Assembly: GCF_014192095.1 (NCBI RefSeq)
Contig: NZ_JACHXN010000022.1
Location: 30,171 to 94,170, forward strand
Reading direction: 5' to 3'
Length of the DNA stretch: 64,000 nucleotides
Origin: Phyllobacterium trifolii
GTDB lineage: Bacteria > Pseudomonadota > Alphaproteobacteria > Rhizobiales > Rhizobiaceae
Below, in pieces: positions 56,860 to 64,000 of the stretch. Each line of letters starts with the position of its first letter. Within the stretch, counting starts at the first letter, position 1. The position numbers and the translations under genes are program-made. The notes beneath the pieces are model-generated. The model made no database searches, was not told where the DNA came from, and worked only from the letters and a program-made list of their open reading frames with translations.

Positions 56860-58092
56860 ATGCCCAGAACCCGCAAAACCATCACGCCGCTCACCAAGAC
56901 CGCTATCAACGAACTTAGCAAACCGGGGCGCTACCCCGAAGGGACGACGCCGTGCCTGTATTTGCGGGTGATGCCGAGCGGCGGCAAGTCGTGGGTGTTC
57001 ATGTGGCAACGCGGCAGGAAGCAGAGCGAGCTGGGCCTCGGCTCATGGACCGGCGCGGGCAAGGCCGGGATGACCAGCATTGCCATGGCAAGGAAAAAAG
57101 CGATTGCCATCCACGAACAGATTGGCGCGGGCCAAGACCCGATGGCCGAGAAGCGCAACGCCAGCATGACGTTCCGCAAATGCTTCAACGCCTTGCTCGA
57201 CAGCCTCAAGCCGACGTTCCGCAACAAGAAGACCGTGGGCGGCTGGGAGACCAGCCTCGGCCACGCTGCCGCCATTGCCGACATGCCGGTGAACGCCATT
57301 GGCGTCGAGGATGTGCTCGGCATATTGAAACCGCTGTGGCTGGAGAAGGCGGAGACTGCGAAGCAGTTGAAAGGCCGGGTGGAGCGGACGCTGGATTGGG
57401 CCAAGGCCAAGGGCTATCGCTCAGGCGACAATCCGGCAAGTTGGCGCGGCAATCTCGATCACCTCTTACCGAAGCGCCCGAAGCTGCAACGTGGCCACCA
57501 TCCGGCCATGCCCTATGCCGATCTCCCGGCCTTCATCGCCGGGCTGGACATAACCAGCGACCCGGCGTTGCCGCCGCTGTTGCTGACCATCCTCACCGCC
57601 GTTCGTTCCGGCGAGACCAGACTGGCAGAGTGGTCCGAGTTCGATCTGGACAAGGGCCTTTGGCGCATTCCGGCCAAACGCACCAAGACCGCCGCCCGCG
57701 ACCATATCGTTCCGCTGTCGAAACCGGCATTGGCCATACTGGCGGCGCAGGAGCGCGTCACAGGCGAGAGCCGGGTGTTTCCGGCCCTTGAGGAAAATGA
57801 CATGCGCGACGCGCTCAGTAAGGTTGTATCGGGCAAAATCGCGGTGCCGCATGGTTTTCGCTCGACCTTCAAGGATTTTTGTTCCAACGAAACACGGTTC
57901 GCCCGCGAGACCGTCGAGGAGTGCCTCGATCACCAAATTGGCGGGCAAGTCGAGCAAAGTTACAGGCGCAGCATCGCCGTTGCCAAGAGGCGCGCGGTTT
58001 TGGACGCATGGGCGAACTACGCCACCGGCAAGCAAAACGTGACGGCGATGATGAAGCGGGCGAAAAAAATTCCCCATTTGTGGGAAGTTTGA
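56860..58092 (+). CDS. P4-type tyrosine integrase
   Basis: A 410-residue integrase that inserts the element carrying it. An N-terminal DUF4102-type arm-binding domain precedes a catalytic domain with Arg in TAVRSGETRLAEW (about 248), HGFRSTFKDF (His/Arg about 331-334), DHQIG (His about 358) and the nucleophile Tyr in QSYRRSI (368). ATG 56860 has AAGGAA six bases upstream; the in-frame start at 56818 is rejected. Phage P4-type integrases usually use tRNA 3' ends, but no tRNA is seen here. Confidence 0.93.
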   Translation: MPRTRKTITPLTKTAINELSKPGRYPEGTTPCLYLRVMPSGGKSWVFMWQRGRKQSELGLGSWTGAGKAGMTSIAMARKKAIAIHEQIGAGQDPMAEKRNASMTFRKCFNALLDSLKPTFRNKKTVGGWETSLGHAAAIADMPVNAIGVEDVLGILKPLWLEKAETAKQLKGRVERTLDWAKAKGYRSGDNPASWRGNLDHLLPKRPKLQRGHHPAMPYADLPAFIAGLDITSDPALPPLLLTILTAVRSGETRLAEWSEFDLDKGLWRIPAKRTKTAARDHIVPLSKPALAILAAQERVTGESRVFPALEENDMRDALSKVVSGKIAVPHGFRSTFKDFCSNETRFARETVEECLDHQIGGQVEQSYRRSIAVAKRRAVLDAWANYATGKQNVTAMMKRAKKIPHLWEV

Positions 58093-58344
58093 TTATTCAC
58101 AAAACGAATTTTTTTTGCAGGCATTGTTCGCTTTTTGAGAACGACCTTAAAACGCCACTTACAAAGACTGTGCGGCGGCTAGATTGGACCCGAACGAAAC
58201 ACGCCGAAATCGTACCGAGGTTAAAGCTATACTTAAATTTGCTTGGCAAACGGGCATTGCACAAAGAAACGGCAGAAAAAAAATACTTGCCAGTTTAACT
58301 TTTATTTGGGTTTTTTATACGGCATTGAAAGAAGGTGAACGCCA

Positions 58345-58587
58345 ATGAACCCGCTGGATTTTCTTAGACGCAAGACGTTTGCTGCCGAACTCGCTGTCTC
58401 TGTCAGCCAGACCTACGTTCTGCAAGACACCGACCCGGATTTCCCGCCGCCCGTCTACCCCACCCCAAACACCCCGCGTTGGACGCGCGGCGCGGCGGAA
58501 ACCTACAAGAAAAAGGTGATCGCCCGGCAGCGTCCCGGAGCGCCAAGGCGCGGACGTCCGCCGAAAGGTACCGCCCGTGCAGGCTGA
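58345..58587 (+). CDS. AlpA-like DNA-binding regulator/excisionase
   Basis: An 80-residue protein. FAAELAVSVSQTYVLQDTDPDFPPP followed by a PRWTRGAAE segment resembles AlpA/MerR-like excisionase helix-turn-helix proteins, in which DFPPPV and a W-residue strand are typical. The C-terminus is Arg/Pro-rich (GAPRRGRPPKG), AT-hook like. It likely regulates integrase action or element genes. Located 250 bp after the integrase. Confidence 0.7.
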   Translation: MNPLDFLRRKTFAAELAVSVSQTYVLQDTDPDFPPPVYPTPNTPRWTRGAAETYKKKVIARQRPGAPRRGRPPKGTARAG

Positions 58588-58680
58588 CAAGGAGACCACA
58601 TCGACCGTTTAATTCAGGAAAGCATTTCAAAGCGGGGAGACTCGTGGGGCGGGTCAAACGATCCGCCTCACATAAAACAA

Positions 58681-58708
58681 ACCAGCCCGGTGGCGTGCCG
58701 GAGCTGGT
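58681..58708 (-). terminator. Hairpin between element genes
   Basis: ACCAGCCCGG / CCGGaGCTGGT with a 7-base loop (one bulge). On the minus strand it is followed by TTTGTTTTAT, a usable terminator, although no minus-strand gene is seen just upstream. It may mark a small RNA or be bidirectional. Confidence 0.45.
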
Positions 58709-58805
58709 CTGATAGGGGGACGAGGATTTTAGCCAATCCACCGGACATTACCCTATTAGACCCTTCGAGCGCAAGAAACCGGGCCAGTAAAAAGGCTCCG
58801 TTTCG

Positions 58806-59195
58806 ATGACTGCGCATGCAACCCCACCTTTCGACCGCCTTCGGCAGCTTTTGTTGCTGCTCGGCTCGGATCACGACGGTGAAGCCTTAAGCGCCGCGCG
58901 TGCGCTCGTCAAAACCCTGCACAAAGCCGGGTATGATCTCCACTGGCTGGGCGACCAGCTTTTTTCGCCGCAGAGCGGGCCACACAAGGCCACCAGCGAT
59001 GCTCCCGACTTCACCGGCATGGACTGGCGGCTCATGGCTATGTGGTGTCTTGCGAAGGCACCCGCTGGCTTTCTAACCAAGCGGCAGCACGATTTCCTGT
59101 GCAATGTCGCTGGATACGATAGACCGCCATCCGAAAAACAAACCGAGTTCCTGCGCGATCTCGCTGCCAAGGTTCGCAAGGTGGCAATGCCATGA
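58806..59195 (+). CDS. Element-borne hypothetical protein
   Basis: A 129-residue protein. The C-terminal part (DWRLMAMWCLAK, LTKRQHDFLCNVAGYDRPPSEKQTEFLRDL) resembles short sequences found in phage and integrative-element replication neighbourhoods. No function is assigned. The stop overlaps the next gene by four bases (ATGA), so the two proteins are likely made together. Confidence 0.7.
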   Translation: MTAHATPPFDRLRQLLLLLGSDHDGEALSAARALVKTLHKAGYDLHWLGDQLFSPQSGPHKATSDAPDFTGMDWRLMAMWCLAKAPAGFLTKRQHDFLCNVAGYDRPPSEKQTEFLRDLAAKVRKVAMP

Positions 59196-59878
59196 GCGCT
59201 CATGTCCGAGACAAGGAACGCCGCCGCCCCGGCACCAAGACCGAGCGCATGCTGCTCGACAATGGCCGCATCAACGGCGGGTATTACCAGTTCCCGCACG
59301 AGGTAGCGCAGAGCTTGGCCTACCGTTCGCTCTCCGGAAACGCTGCCAAGATACTGCATCGGCTGGTCCTCGAACACACGCTGATGTTCCGCAAGCAAAA
59401 CGGCAATCTCATTGTCACCCACCGCGATCTCCGCGACGAGTATGTCACGCACAACCGCATCGTTGAGGCCATTGACGAGCTTGATTTCAAGGGATTGATC
59501 AAGGTCGCCAAAGGCAAGGGCCATGGGACAGCCCTCGTCAGTACTTATACCGTGACCTTCTACCCGACGAGCGACGGTTTGAAGCCCACGGACGATTTCA
59601 AGAAATGCGATCTGGCGCTCGTCGAAGCGTGGCAGAAGCGCGCCGCCAGCTACCGGAAAAAGCGCACAGAAAAAGCGAAAGAACAGGCGGCCAAGCGCGA
59701 GGCAAAAAAAATCGTCGCTCCAGACGCATGGCGTGGAGCCGCGCCAGACGTATGGGGCGTGGAGCAGAAAATCGCCGACTCCAAATCCAACAAAATCAAC
59801 AAAACCGCCACACCATACGTCGGGAGCACTATTAATAATTTGGGACAGTTACCACTGCGCGCAGCCAAGCCGCCTTAA
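59192..59878 (+). CDS. Element-borne winged-helix protein, possible replication initiator
   Basis: A 228-residue basic protein. The N-terminal half (AQSLAYRSLSGNAAKILHRLVLEHTLMF, NLIVTHRDLRDEYVTHNRIVEAIDELDFKGLI taken together) has the pattern of a replication-initiator-like winged helix. The C-terminal half is charged (KKRTEKAKEQAAKREAKK). It is translationally coupled to the preceding gene. A strong hairpin terminator follows. Initiator role is inference. Confidence 0.65.
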   Translation: MSAHVRDKERRRPGTKTERMLLDNGRINGGYYQFPHEVAQSLAYRSLSGNAAKILHRLVLEHTLMFRKQNGNLIVTHRDLRDEYVTHNRIVEAIDELDFKGLIKVAKGKGHGTALVSTYTVTFYPTSDGLKPTDDFKKCDLALVEAWQKRAASYRKKRTEKAKEQAAKREAKKIVAPDAWRGAAPDVWGVEQKIADSKSNKINKTATPYVGSTINNLGQLPLRAAKPP

Positions 59879-59899
59879 GCACCCTTTCCACATATCAGT

Positions 59900-59938
59900 G
59901 CAAAAAATGCCAGCGCTTCGAAGGCGCGCATTTTTTGC
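59900..59938. terminator. Strong bidirectional terminator
   Basis: Perfect 11-bp arms GCAAAAAATGC / GCATTTTTTGC with a GC-rich inner hairpin (GCGC-TTCGAAG-GCGC). The A/T run lies inside the arms, so it can stop transcription either way. It ends the preceding two-gene unit. Confidence 0.75.
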
Positions 59939-59997
59939 TTATGCGCCCACCAATTTTTTTGAAGAGGCAATGCATCAATCGAGGGAGGACACACGCA

Positions 59998-60624
59998 ATG
60001 GAAAGCGTGCGCAACATCGAAATATCGCTTCTCCAGATCGATCCAGAGTTGCAGATGCGGGAAGCTGGAATCGATGTCGGGATTGTCGCCGAATACGCCG
60101 AGGCAATGAGCAACGGTGCGCAATTCCCACCGATTATCGTCTTCTCGGATGGAACGCACTATTGGCCCGGCGATGGTTTCCATCGGATCGAGGCGAATAT
60201 GAAGTTGGGACTTGCAACCATCAGCGCGGAGATACGCGAAGGCGGCAAGCGGGACGCAATTCTGCTGGCGGTTGGCGCGAATGCCAATCACGGTATGCGG
60301 CGTACCGCTGCCGACCGAAAGCGCTCGGTGCTTGCGATGCTGCGCGACCCTGAGTGGACGAGATGGTCGGATCGCGAGATTGGCAAGCGATGCGCTGTGG
60401 ATGGCAAGACGGTCGCCAAAATCCGCAAGGACATAACGTCTGCGGAAATTCCGCAGATGCGGACATTCACGCGCAACGGCAAAGAACACGAAATGGCCGT
60501 GAAGGCTCCGATCCTGAAGGAAGCTCCTGCCACGGCGACCATCACCGGGAAACTGCTCGCCGGGTTGAGTGACGAAGCCTTGCTTGCCGAGTGCGAACGG
60601 CGGGGGTGGCAGGTGGCGCTATGA
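59998..60624 (+). CDS. ParB-like nuclease-domain protein of the element
   Basis: A 208-residue protein of the ParB/Srx-like N-terminal type. LLQIDPELQMREAGID, FPPIIVFSDGTHYWPGDGFHRIEA (the GDGxHR motif that in ParB proteins binds CTP) and a helix-turn-helix stretch (WTRWSDREIGKRCAVDGKTVAKIRKD). Start 59998 has GGGAGG upstream. It is coupled by ATGA to the TOPRIM gene. Unlike chromosome partition ParB, no ParA gene is seen. Role in element maintenance or regulation is inferred. Confidence 0.82.
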   Translation: MESVRNIEISLLQIDPELQMREAGIDVGIVAEYAEAMSNGAQFPPIIVFSDGTHYWPGDGFHRIEANMKLGLATISAEIREGGKRDAILLAVGANANHGMRRTAADRKRSVLAMLRDPEWTRWSDREIGKRCAVDGKTVAKIRKDITSAEIPQMRTFTRNGKEHEMAVKAPILKEAPATATITGKLLAGLSDEALLAECERRGWQVAL

Positions 60625-61931
60625 CGGAGCGGATGGACTATCAGTCGCTGCTGGCGCTCGCCAAGGAGGTCGGCTGCAAGGTGACTGACCTCGTTGCCCT
60701 GTCGCCGTCCAACGACCCGTTCTATGCGGGCCGGGCAGACCGGCGTCAAGCTGCAGAATGGTTCATGGGCATCTGGGAGCAATTCGGGTTCCGGCACGGG
60801 GCGCATCTGCGGCGCATGCATTACGTGCTCATTTCGCAGCCGTTGCCCATCATCCGACCGGACGGACAGCCATACACAAACACGCTAACGAACTGGAAGT
60901 ATTTCGGCAAAGCTTCACTGTCGGCGCGCTATCTGAAAATGCTGCCCTTTGGCGCACTAGCCGACCGCAGAAACGACCCGCCGATCATTTACGCCGATGA
61001 CTCGGACAACATGCCGGACCCGGACTGCTACGTTACCGATGGTCATGCAGGGCTGGCCATTCCAAGGATGGAAATCGCCAAGCCGTACGCCTTCGCCAGC
61101 GGCTTCACGGCGCGGCAGGATTTTCTGGTTGAGGTGTGGGTGGAGAAGTCGACGCAGAACGACATCCTCGTCCCGCTTGCCAGCAAACTTGGCTTCAATC
61201 TCGTCATCGGCATGGGCGACACCTCGGAGACACTGGCGCGGCAGGCGGTCGAGCGTATCATCAGCGACGGGCGACCGACGCGAATCCTTTATATCAGCGA
61301 CTTCGATCCATCTGGCCGAGGCATGCCCGTTGGCTTGGCGCGCAAAATCCAGTTCTGGATACAGGAACTCGAAGCGGATCATCTCGATGTAACCTTGCAG
61401 CCGATCCTGCTATTGCCGGAACAATGCGTCGAGTACCAGCTTCCGCGCACGCCGATCAAGGAAACGGACAGGCGCGGACCGAAGTTCGAGGAGCGCTTCG
61501 GCGAGGGCGCAACAGAACTTGACGCGCTGGAATCGCTGCATCCCGGCGTCATGGCGGAAATCGTCACGCGCGAAGTGGGACGCTATCTCGATCCGACATT
61601 GGCAAGGCGGATACGTGCTGCCGAGGCCGATTTCGATGCAGCCATCAGCGACGCCGAACATCATGTGCTGTCACGTTATGACCTTGACAGATATCAGGCA
61701 CAAGCGGATGCGGCCCGCACCGCCTACATGGACGTCGTCACGCCGATTGAAGAATCGCTCGAAGAGTTGCTGCCTGAAATCAGTGGCGCTCTGGACGATG
61801 CGGTGCCGGAATATGACCCGGACGACTTTCCGAAGCCACGCCCGACCGACCCGGACCCCGCGCCGCTTTTTGACAGCAAACGCAGCGTGATCGAACAGGG
61901 GGACCACTACAACCGATGGAAGGGCAAATGA
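60621..61931 (+). CDS. TOPRIM-domain protein (topoisomerase VI A / Spo11-like)
   Basis: A 436-residue protein with a TOPRIM metal-binding domain at about 165-250: Glu in VEVWVEKSTQ (about 175), then ILYISDFDPSGRGM with Asp227 and Asp229. The upstream part (RRMHYVLIS at about 68-75) could hold the Tyr-containing region of Topo VI A-like enzymes. DNA breakage/rejoining or nicking is therefore possible, but no B subunit is seen. Its start overlaps the ParB-like gene and its stop overlaps a 50-codon ORF, both ATGA. Confidence 0.72.
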   Translation: MTERMDYQSLLALAKEVGCKVTDLVALSPSNDPFYAGRADRRQAAEWFMGIWEQFGFRHGAHLRRMHYVLISQPLPIIRPDGQPYTNTLTNWKYFGKASLSARYLKMLPFGALADRRNDPPIIYADDSDNMPDPDCYVTDGHAGLAIPRMEIAKPYAFASGFTARQDFLVEVWVEKSTQNDILVPLASKLGFNLVIGMGDTSETLARQAVERIISDGRPTRILYISDFDPSGRGMPVGLARKIQFWIQELEADHLDVTLQPILLLPEQCVEYQLPRTPIKETDRRGPKFEERFGEGATELDALESLHPGVMAEIVTREVGRYLDPTLARRIRAAEADFDAAISDAEHHVLSRYDLDRYQAQADAARTAYMDVVTPIEESLEELLPEISGALDDAVPEYDPDDFPKPRPTDPDPAPLFDSKRSVIEQGDHYNRWKGK

Positions 61932-62080
61932 ACGCGCGGCGCGGCGACCGCTCGCGCCAGTTGTTCCAAGCGGCCATATCAGCGGTGTTCCCTGGAGAAC
62001 ATCGGGGCGCTTTCGAACCCATGGGGGGCCTGATCGAAGTCCCAAAGTTTCCAGCCGACCGGCGACGCGCTTGCGCGTGA
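61928..62080 (+). CDS. Short coupled ORF, 50 residues
   Basis: Its ATG overlaps the TOPRIM gene stop (ATGA), as in the gene pair before it. The product is basic (MNARRGDRSRQLFQAAISAV; PADRRRACA). A perfect hairpin follows immediately. Coding status rests on coupling and position only. Confidence 0.4.
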   Translation: MNARRGDRSRQLFQAAISAVFPGEHRGAFEPMGGLIEVPKFPADRRRACA

Positions 62081-62102
62081 GTTTTCTAGAAAAATAGAAA
62101 AC
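62081..62102. terminator. Hairpin after the short ORF
   Basis: Perfect 8-bp arms GTTTTCTA / TAGAAAAC, loop GAAAAA, starting directly after the stop of the 50-codon ORF. ACCCTTTTC follows on the plus strand. Candidate terminator of the ParB-TOPRIM unit. Confidence 0.5.
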
Positions 62103-62193
62103 ACCCTTTTCGACCTGGAGCCAGCCAACTACTTTGCGGCGACTTTGCGCCAACCAATAGCCAGACGTTTGGTGTCACCCAACGACCCCCCGC

Positions 62194-62655
62194 TCACCGC
62201 ACGCGAAGCAGACGTCGTTCATTGCTCACCGTGGCGTCCGTTATAAGCACCTGCGCCAAACGGACCACTTTCGTTCCAGACCATATGGCAGGCAGTAGTC
62301 GGCGAACCGGTGCTTCCGGTCCGTTGTAGAGTACGGTCGCGTTCCCGGCGGCGAAATCGATCCGGACAAATATCAAATGATCAGCAATGCCTTCACCGGG
62401 AGTGAAGGCTGGACCGGCTTTTGCAAGACCCGTTGCCTTGATCTGCACCGACCGTCCGTCTACCGCGTGCCCGTCAACGCCGGGCGTTCGCTGTCGGCAC
62501 AAGGTGATGCCGAAGGCTTCAGCCACCACAGCTTCGCCAATGTCGCCAACTAGCTTGCCATCAAGGGTGAAGGTCAGCCCGGTGTGGGCAAAATGCTTGC
62601 ACATGGCAATGTGTGCCGCGTAGAGGGCTTTAATTGGGTCAGGTAAGATGATCAT
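62194..62655 (-). CDS. PD-(D/E)XK-like nuclease-fold protein (DUF6998-like)
   Basis: A 153-residue protein with a restriction-nuclease-like core. GDIGEAVVAEAFGI (Glu about 41) begins a helix, then GVDGHAVDGRSVQIKATG gives Asp61 and Q-x-K (Lys73). This is the pattern of small PD-(D/E)XK domains. It overlaps the upstream gene by four bases, so both are made together. It may be an effector nuclease of a defence pair or a housekeeping protein of the element. Confidence 0.7.
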   Translation of the reverse strand: MIILPDPIKALYAAHIAMCKHFAHTGLTFTLDGKLVGDIGEAVVAEAFGITLCRQRTPGVDGHAVDGRSVQIKATGLAKAGPAFTPGEGIADHLIFVRIDFAAGNATVLYNGPEAPVRRLLPAIWSGTKVVRLAQVLITDATVSNERRLLRVR

Positions 62656-63623
62656 GTGTCCCTCTGGGCGTCTTGGCTCGTGACCGGAGCTTGCTTCTTC
62701 TTGCGATAGCGCCGGGGTTTAGCAAAGGTTGCCCCAAGTCCGGTGGCAAACGCACGCCCCCAACGGTCGCCCATCTCCTTCACTGTCGCGCCATGGTATC
62801 GCGCCTTCATGCTAAGCATGAAGTTCGGCGACAAGTTTAGGGCTTCCCGGTCCGATGCCTCGTCTTCGCGATTGCCAAGAATTTTCTTCAATCGCTTCTC
62901 GATGATCTTCTCGGCAAGTTTGTTGAACTCAGCATACACGCGTGCGCCTTCCATAGCGATTTCTTCGTCTTCCCCGATGATAGCCTGTGTCAGCGCGTCG
63001 CCGGTGATGATGTCCAATTCGCAATAGTTCGTCGTACTCGCAAGCTTGGTTCCCAGCTTCGAACCGTGTATTTCTCCCATCTGCTCTGCGTCTGAAAAGA
63101 GCCGGTCATGCATCATTCCCACCGCAAGACCTAGTTCCGAATGCTTAACGCCAAAGGCTTGTTCAAAAGCACGCTCGTTCAGCTTTGGAGCGCTGATTTT
63201 CATCTTTCGAGCAATGACGCGCATGGCTGCGTTGACGAACTGATGTGTTTCTACAACGCGACTTGATGCCTGCGCGGGAGGAAGGTCAAAGCGAGAATAG
63301 CGTGACTCTAGCCATTGCCGATAATAAGACTCGATACTCGTCCAATCGCCGCCCGGACTATAGGATGCGCTGTTCCCTCGCCGCGTCACTTTCGGCGCAA
63401 GCATGTTGGGATAGGCTTTCCGCACCTGATCGAGCTTGTGCTTGTGGATCCGAGGCGGATCAATTTTGTCATGGGCAAGAAGAGCGGACAGAGCAGCATC
63501 GATCGCTGAGTATCCGTCTGCGATGGCTTGTCGAGGCGTTCCGGCGAAGTTCGCGTGGTGAGCGTATTGCAATGCCAATGCTAGCTTTAGGACGACATCT
63601 TTACCCACCACCAAAACCCTCAT
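62652..63623 (-). CDS. Hypothetical protein with HEPN-like N-terminus
   Basis: A 323-residue protein. The first about 75 residues form two amphipathic helices with HANFAGTPRQAIADGYSAIDAAL and the R-x3-H motif PPRIHKHKL (R58, H62), similar to HEPN domains, whose usual motif is R-x4-6-H. The remainder is helical and basic and ends in RRYRKKKQ. It is translationally coupled to the PD-(D/E)XK-like gene (ATGA). The start is uncertain: ATG 63623 has no ribosome site, while GTG codons 5-6 follow GAGGG. HEPN assignment is tentative. Confidence 0.6.
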   Translation of the reverse strand: MRVLVVGKDVVLKLALALQYAHHANFAGTPRQAIADGYSAIDAALSALLAHDKIDPPRIHKHKLDQVRKAYPNMLAPKVTRRGNSASYSPGGDWTSIESYYRQWLESRYSRFDLPPAQASSRVVETHQFVNAAMRVIARKMKISAPKLNERAFEQAFGVKHSELGLAVGMMHDRLFSDAEQMGEIHGSKLGTKLASTTNYCELDIITGDALTQAIIGEDEEIAMEGARVYAEFNKLAEKIIEKRLKKILGNREDEASDREALNLSPNFMLSMKARYHGATVKEMGDRWGRAFATGLGATFAKPRRYRKKKQAPVTSQDAQRDT

Positions 63624-63905
63624 TCTAAGCTAGTGGTGGCAATCACACAGCATTCGTTTCCGCTAGACTTCTGGCTCTATAGCACGTGCACATTTCCGTG
63701 GACAGCTACCCAAAGCTCAGAAGTTATCAATGGAACGCGGGATGGTCTTGATCCAACCCTTCATTCTAATTAACGAAGACCGGATCGGGCCAGTTGCTTG
63801 GTAGTGCATGAAGGCGACGAAATGATGCGCTCGCTTTTGCTTGGTGACGGCTCGATCATGACATCAGTGCCCTGCATCGGATTTGTCCGACACCAGCAGA
63901 TGCTC
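63624..63905. other. Gap between HEPN-like gene and IS element
   Basis: About 280 bases with no credible gene. It should contain the promoter of the leftward nuclease operon. A 61-codon minus-strand frame here overlaps the IS end and looks non-coding. Confidence 0.4.
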
Positions 63906-64000
63906 TGACCTGCTCCCCTGGAATGTCCTCGATTTGAGGTTAGTCTGTTCTCCACACCAGGAGACAGAAAATGAAGCGATCCCGTTTCAGCGACGAGCAG
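63906..64000 (+). mobile_element. Left end of an IS3-family insertion sequence
   Basis: A TGACCTGCTCCCC terminus at 63906 is typical of IS3-family inverted repeats. It is followed about 65 bases later by a transposase start. The rest lies outside the window. Confidence 0.7.
63971..64000 (+). CDS. IS3-family transposase orfA, first ten codons
   Basis: MKRSRFSDEQ is the characteristic beginning of OrfA (helix-turn-helix) in the IS3 family, preceded by AGGAGA. Truncated by the window edge. Confidence 0.8.
   Translation, partial: MKRSRFSDEQ

Noticed and set aside
56640..56860. tRNA gene as integrase target
   Set aside because: No cloverleaf or TTCGA-loop context; GGTTCGACAAG belongs to the repeat arm.
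59935..60010. Longer start for the ParB-like gene
   Set aside because: GGGAGG directly upstream of 59998 fits that ATG; the extra residues resemble the terminator region.

Overview
The window reads as a chromosomal segment of a rhizobial alphaproteobacterium (Hyphomicrobiales). A Phyllobacterium-, Mesorhizobium- or Brucella/Ochrobactrum-like host is my inference. The grounds are the acvB-lpiA lipid pair, the small PurL that works with separate PurS/PurQ, DUF1127 proteins, a DUF2259 protein, the moderately high G+C, and dispersed palindromic repeats of a kind seen in this group. I saw no rRNA, tRNA or CRISPR array.

Left part (1-25 kb). A ferric-iron ABC uptake operon runs leftward out of the window (fbpA, fbpB). 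Next come a 2H-phosphoesterase-like protein, an EAL-CBS-GGDEF c-di-GMP enzyme, and the overlapping lpiA-acvB pair (synthesis and hydrolysis of lysyl-phosphatidylglycerol). A FAH-family hydrolase, a GH144-like glucanase and a lipid kinase follow. From 13.7 to 19.9 kb a leftward operon carries molybdo-hydroxylase (CO-dehydrogenase type) maturation genes: flavin reductase, MoxR ATPase, VWA protein, two XdhC halves and a MoeA/MocA fusion. No molybdoenzyme structural gene is present. The divergent operon holds a solute-binding protein, a P1 (NylC-like) peptidase, rpe and a DUF2259 protein, followed by purB.

Middle part (25-50 kb). Housekeeping genes (purL, bolA, grxD, ttcA, glsA, rpsD) alternate with oxidoreductases, small lipoproteins and local regulators (MocR, HxlR). 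The intergenic gaps are full of inverted repeats: six loci of a 33-bp arm family, two loci of a second family, one GC-rich palindrome and one direct repeat. The MocR gene has a near-consensus promoter that predicts a leaderless mRNA, with a nested palindrome and direct repeat shared with a divergent DUF1127 gene.

Right part (48-57 kb). Two S10-type serine carboxypeptidase lipoproteins lie in the same orientation. One is a 1082-residue protein with a coiled-coil region broken by nine Gly/Asp loops. The other has lost its C-terminus through a frameshift in a homopolymer. The large one lies just downstream of murI, and the smaller one just downstream of a decayed murI fragment, so this looks like an old tandem duplication of [murI end + peptidase]. 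trmJ overlaps murI.

From 56.8 kb to the end of the window lies an integrative element: a P4-type integrase, an AlpA-like regulator, two element-specific proteins, a ParB-like protein coupled to a TOPRIM protein and a 50-residue ORF. A two-gene leftward operon pairs a large protein with a HEPN-like start with a PD-(D/E)XK-like nuclease, a possible defence module. The left end of an IS3-family insertion sequence closes the window. The island starts next to a lone repeat arm, which suggests insertion inside one of the palindromic repeats. The island's right end is not in the window.
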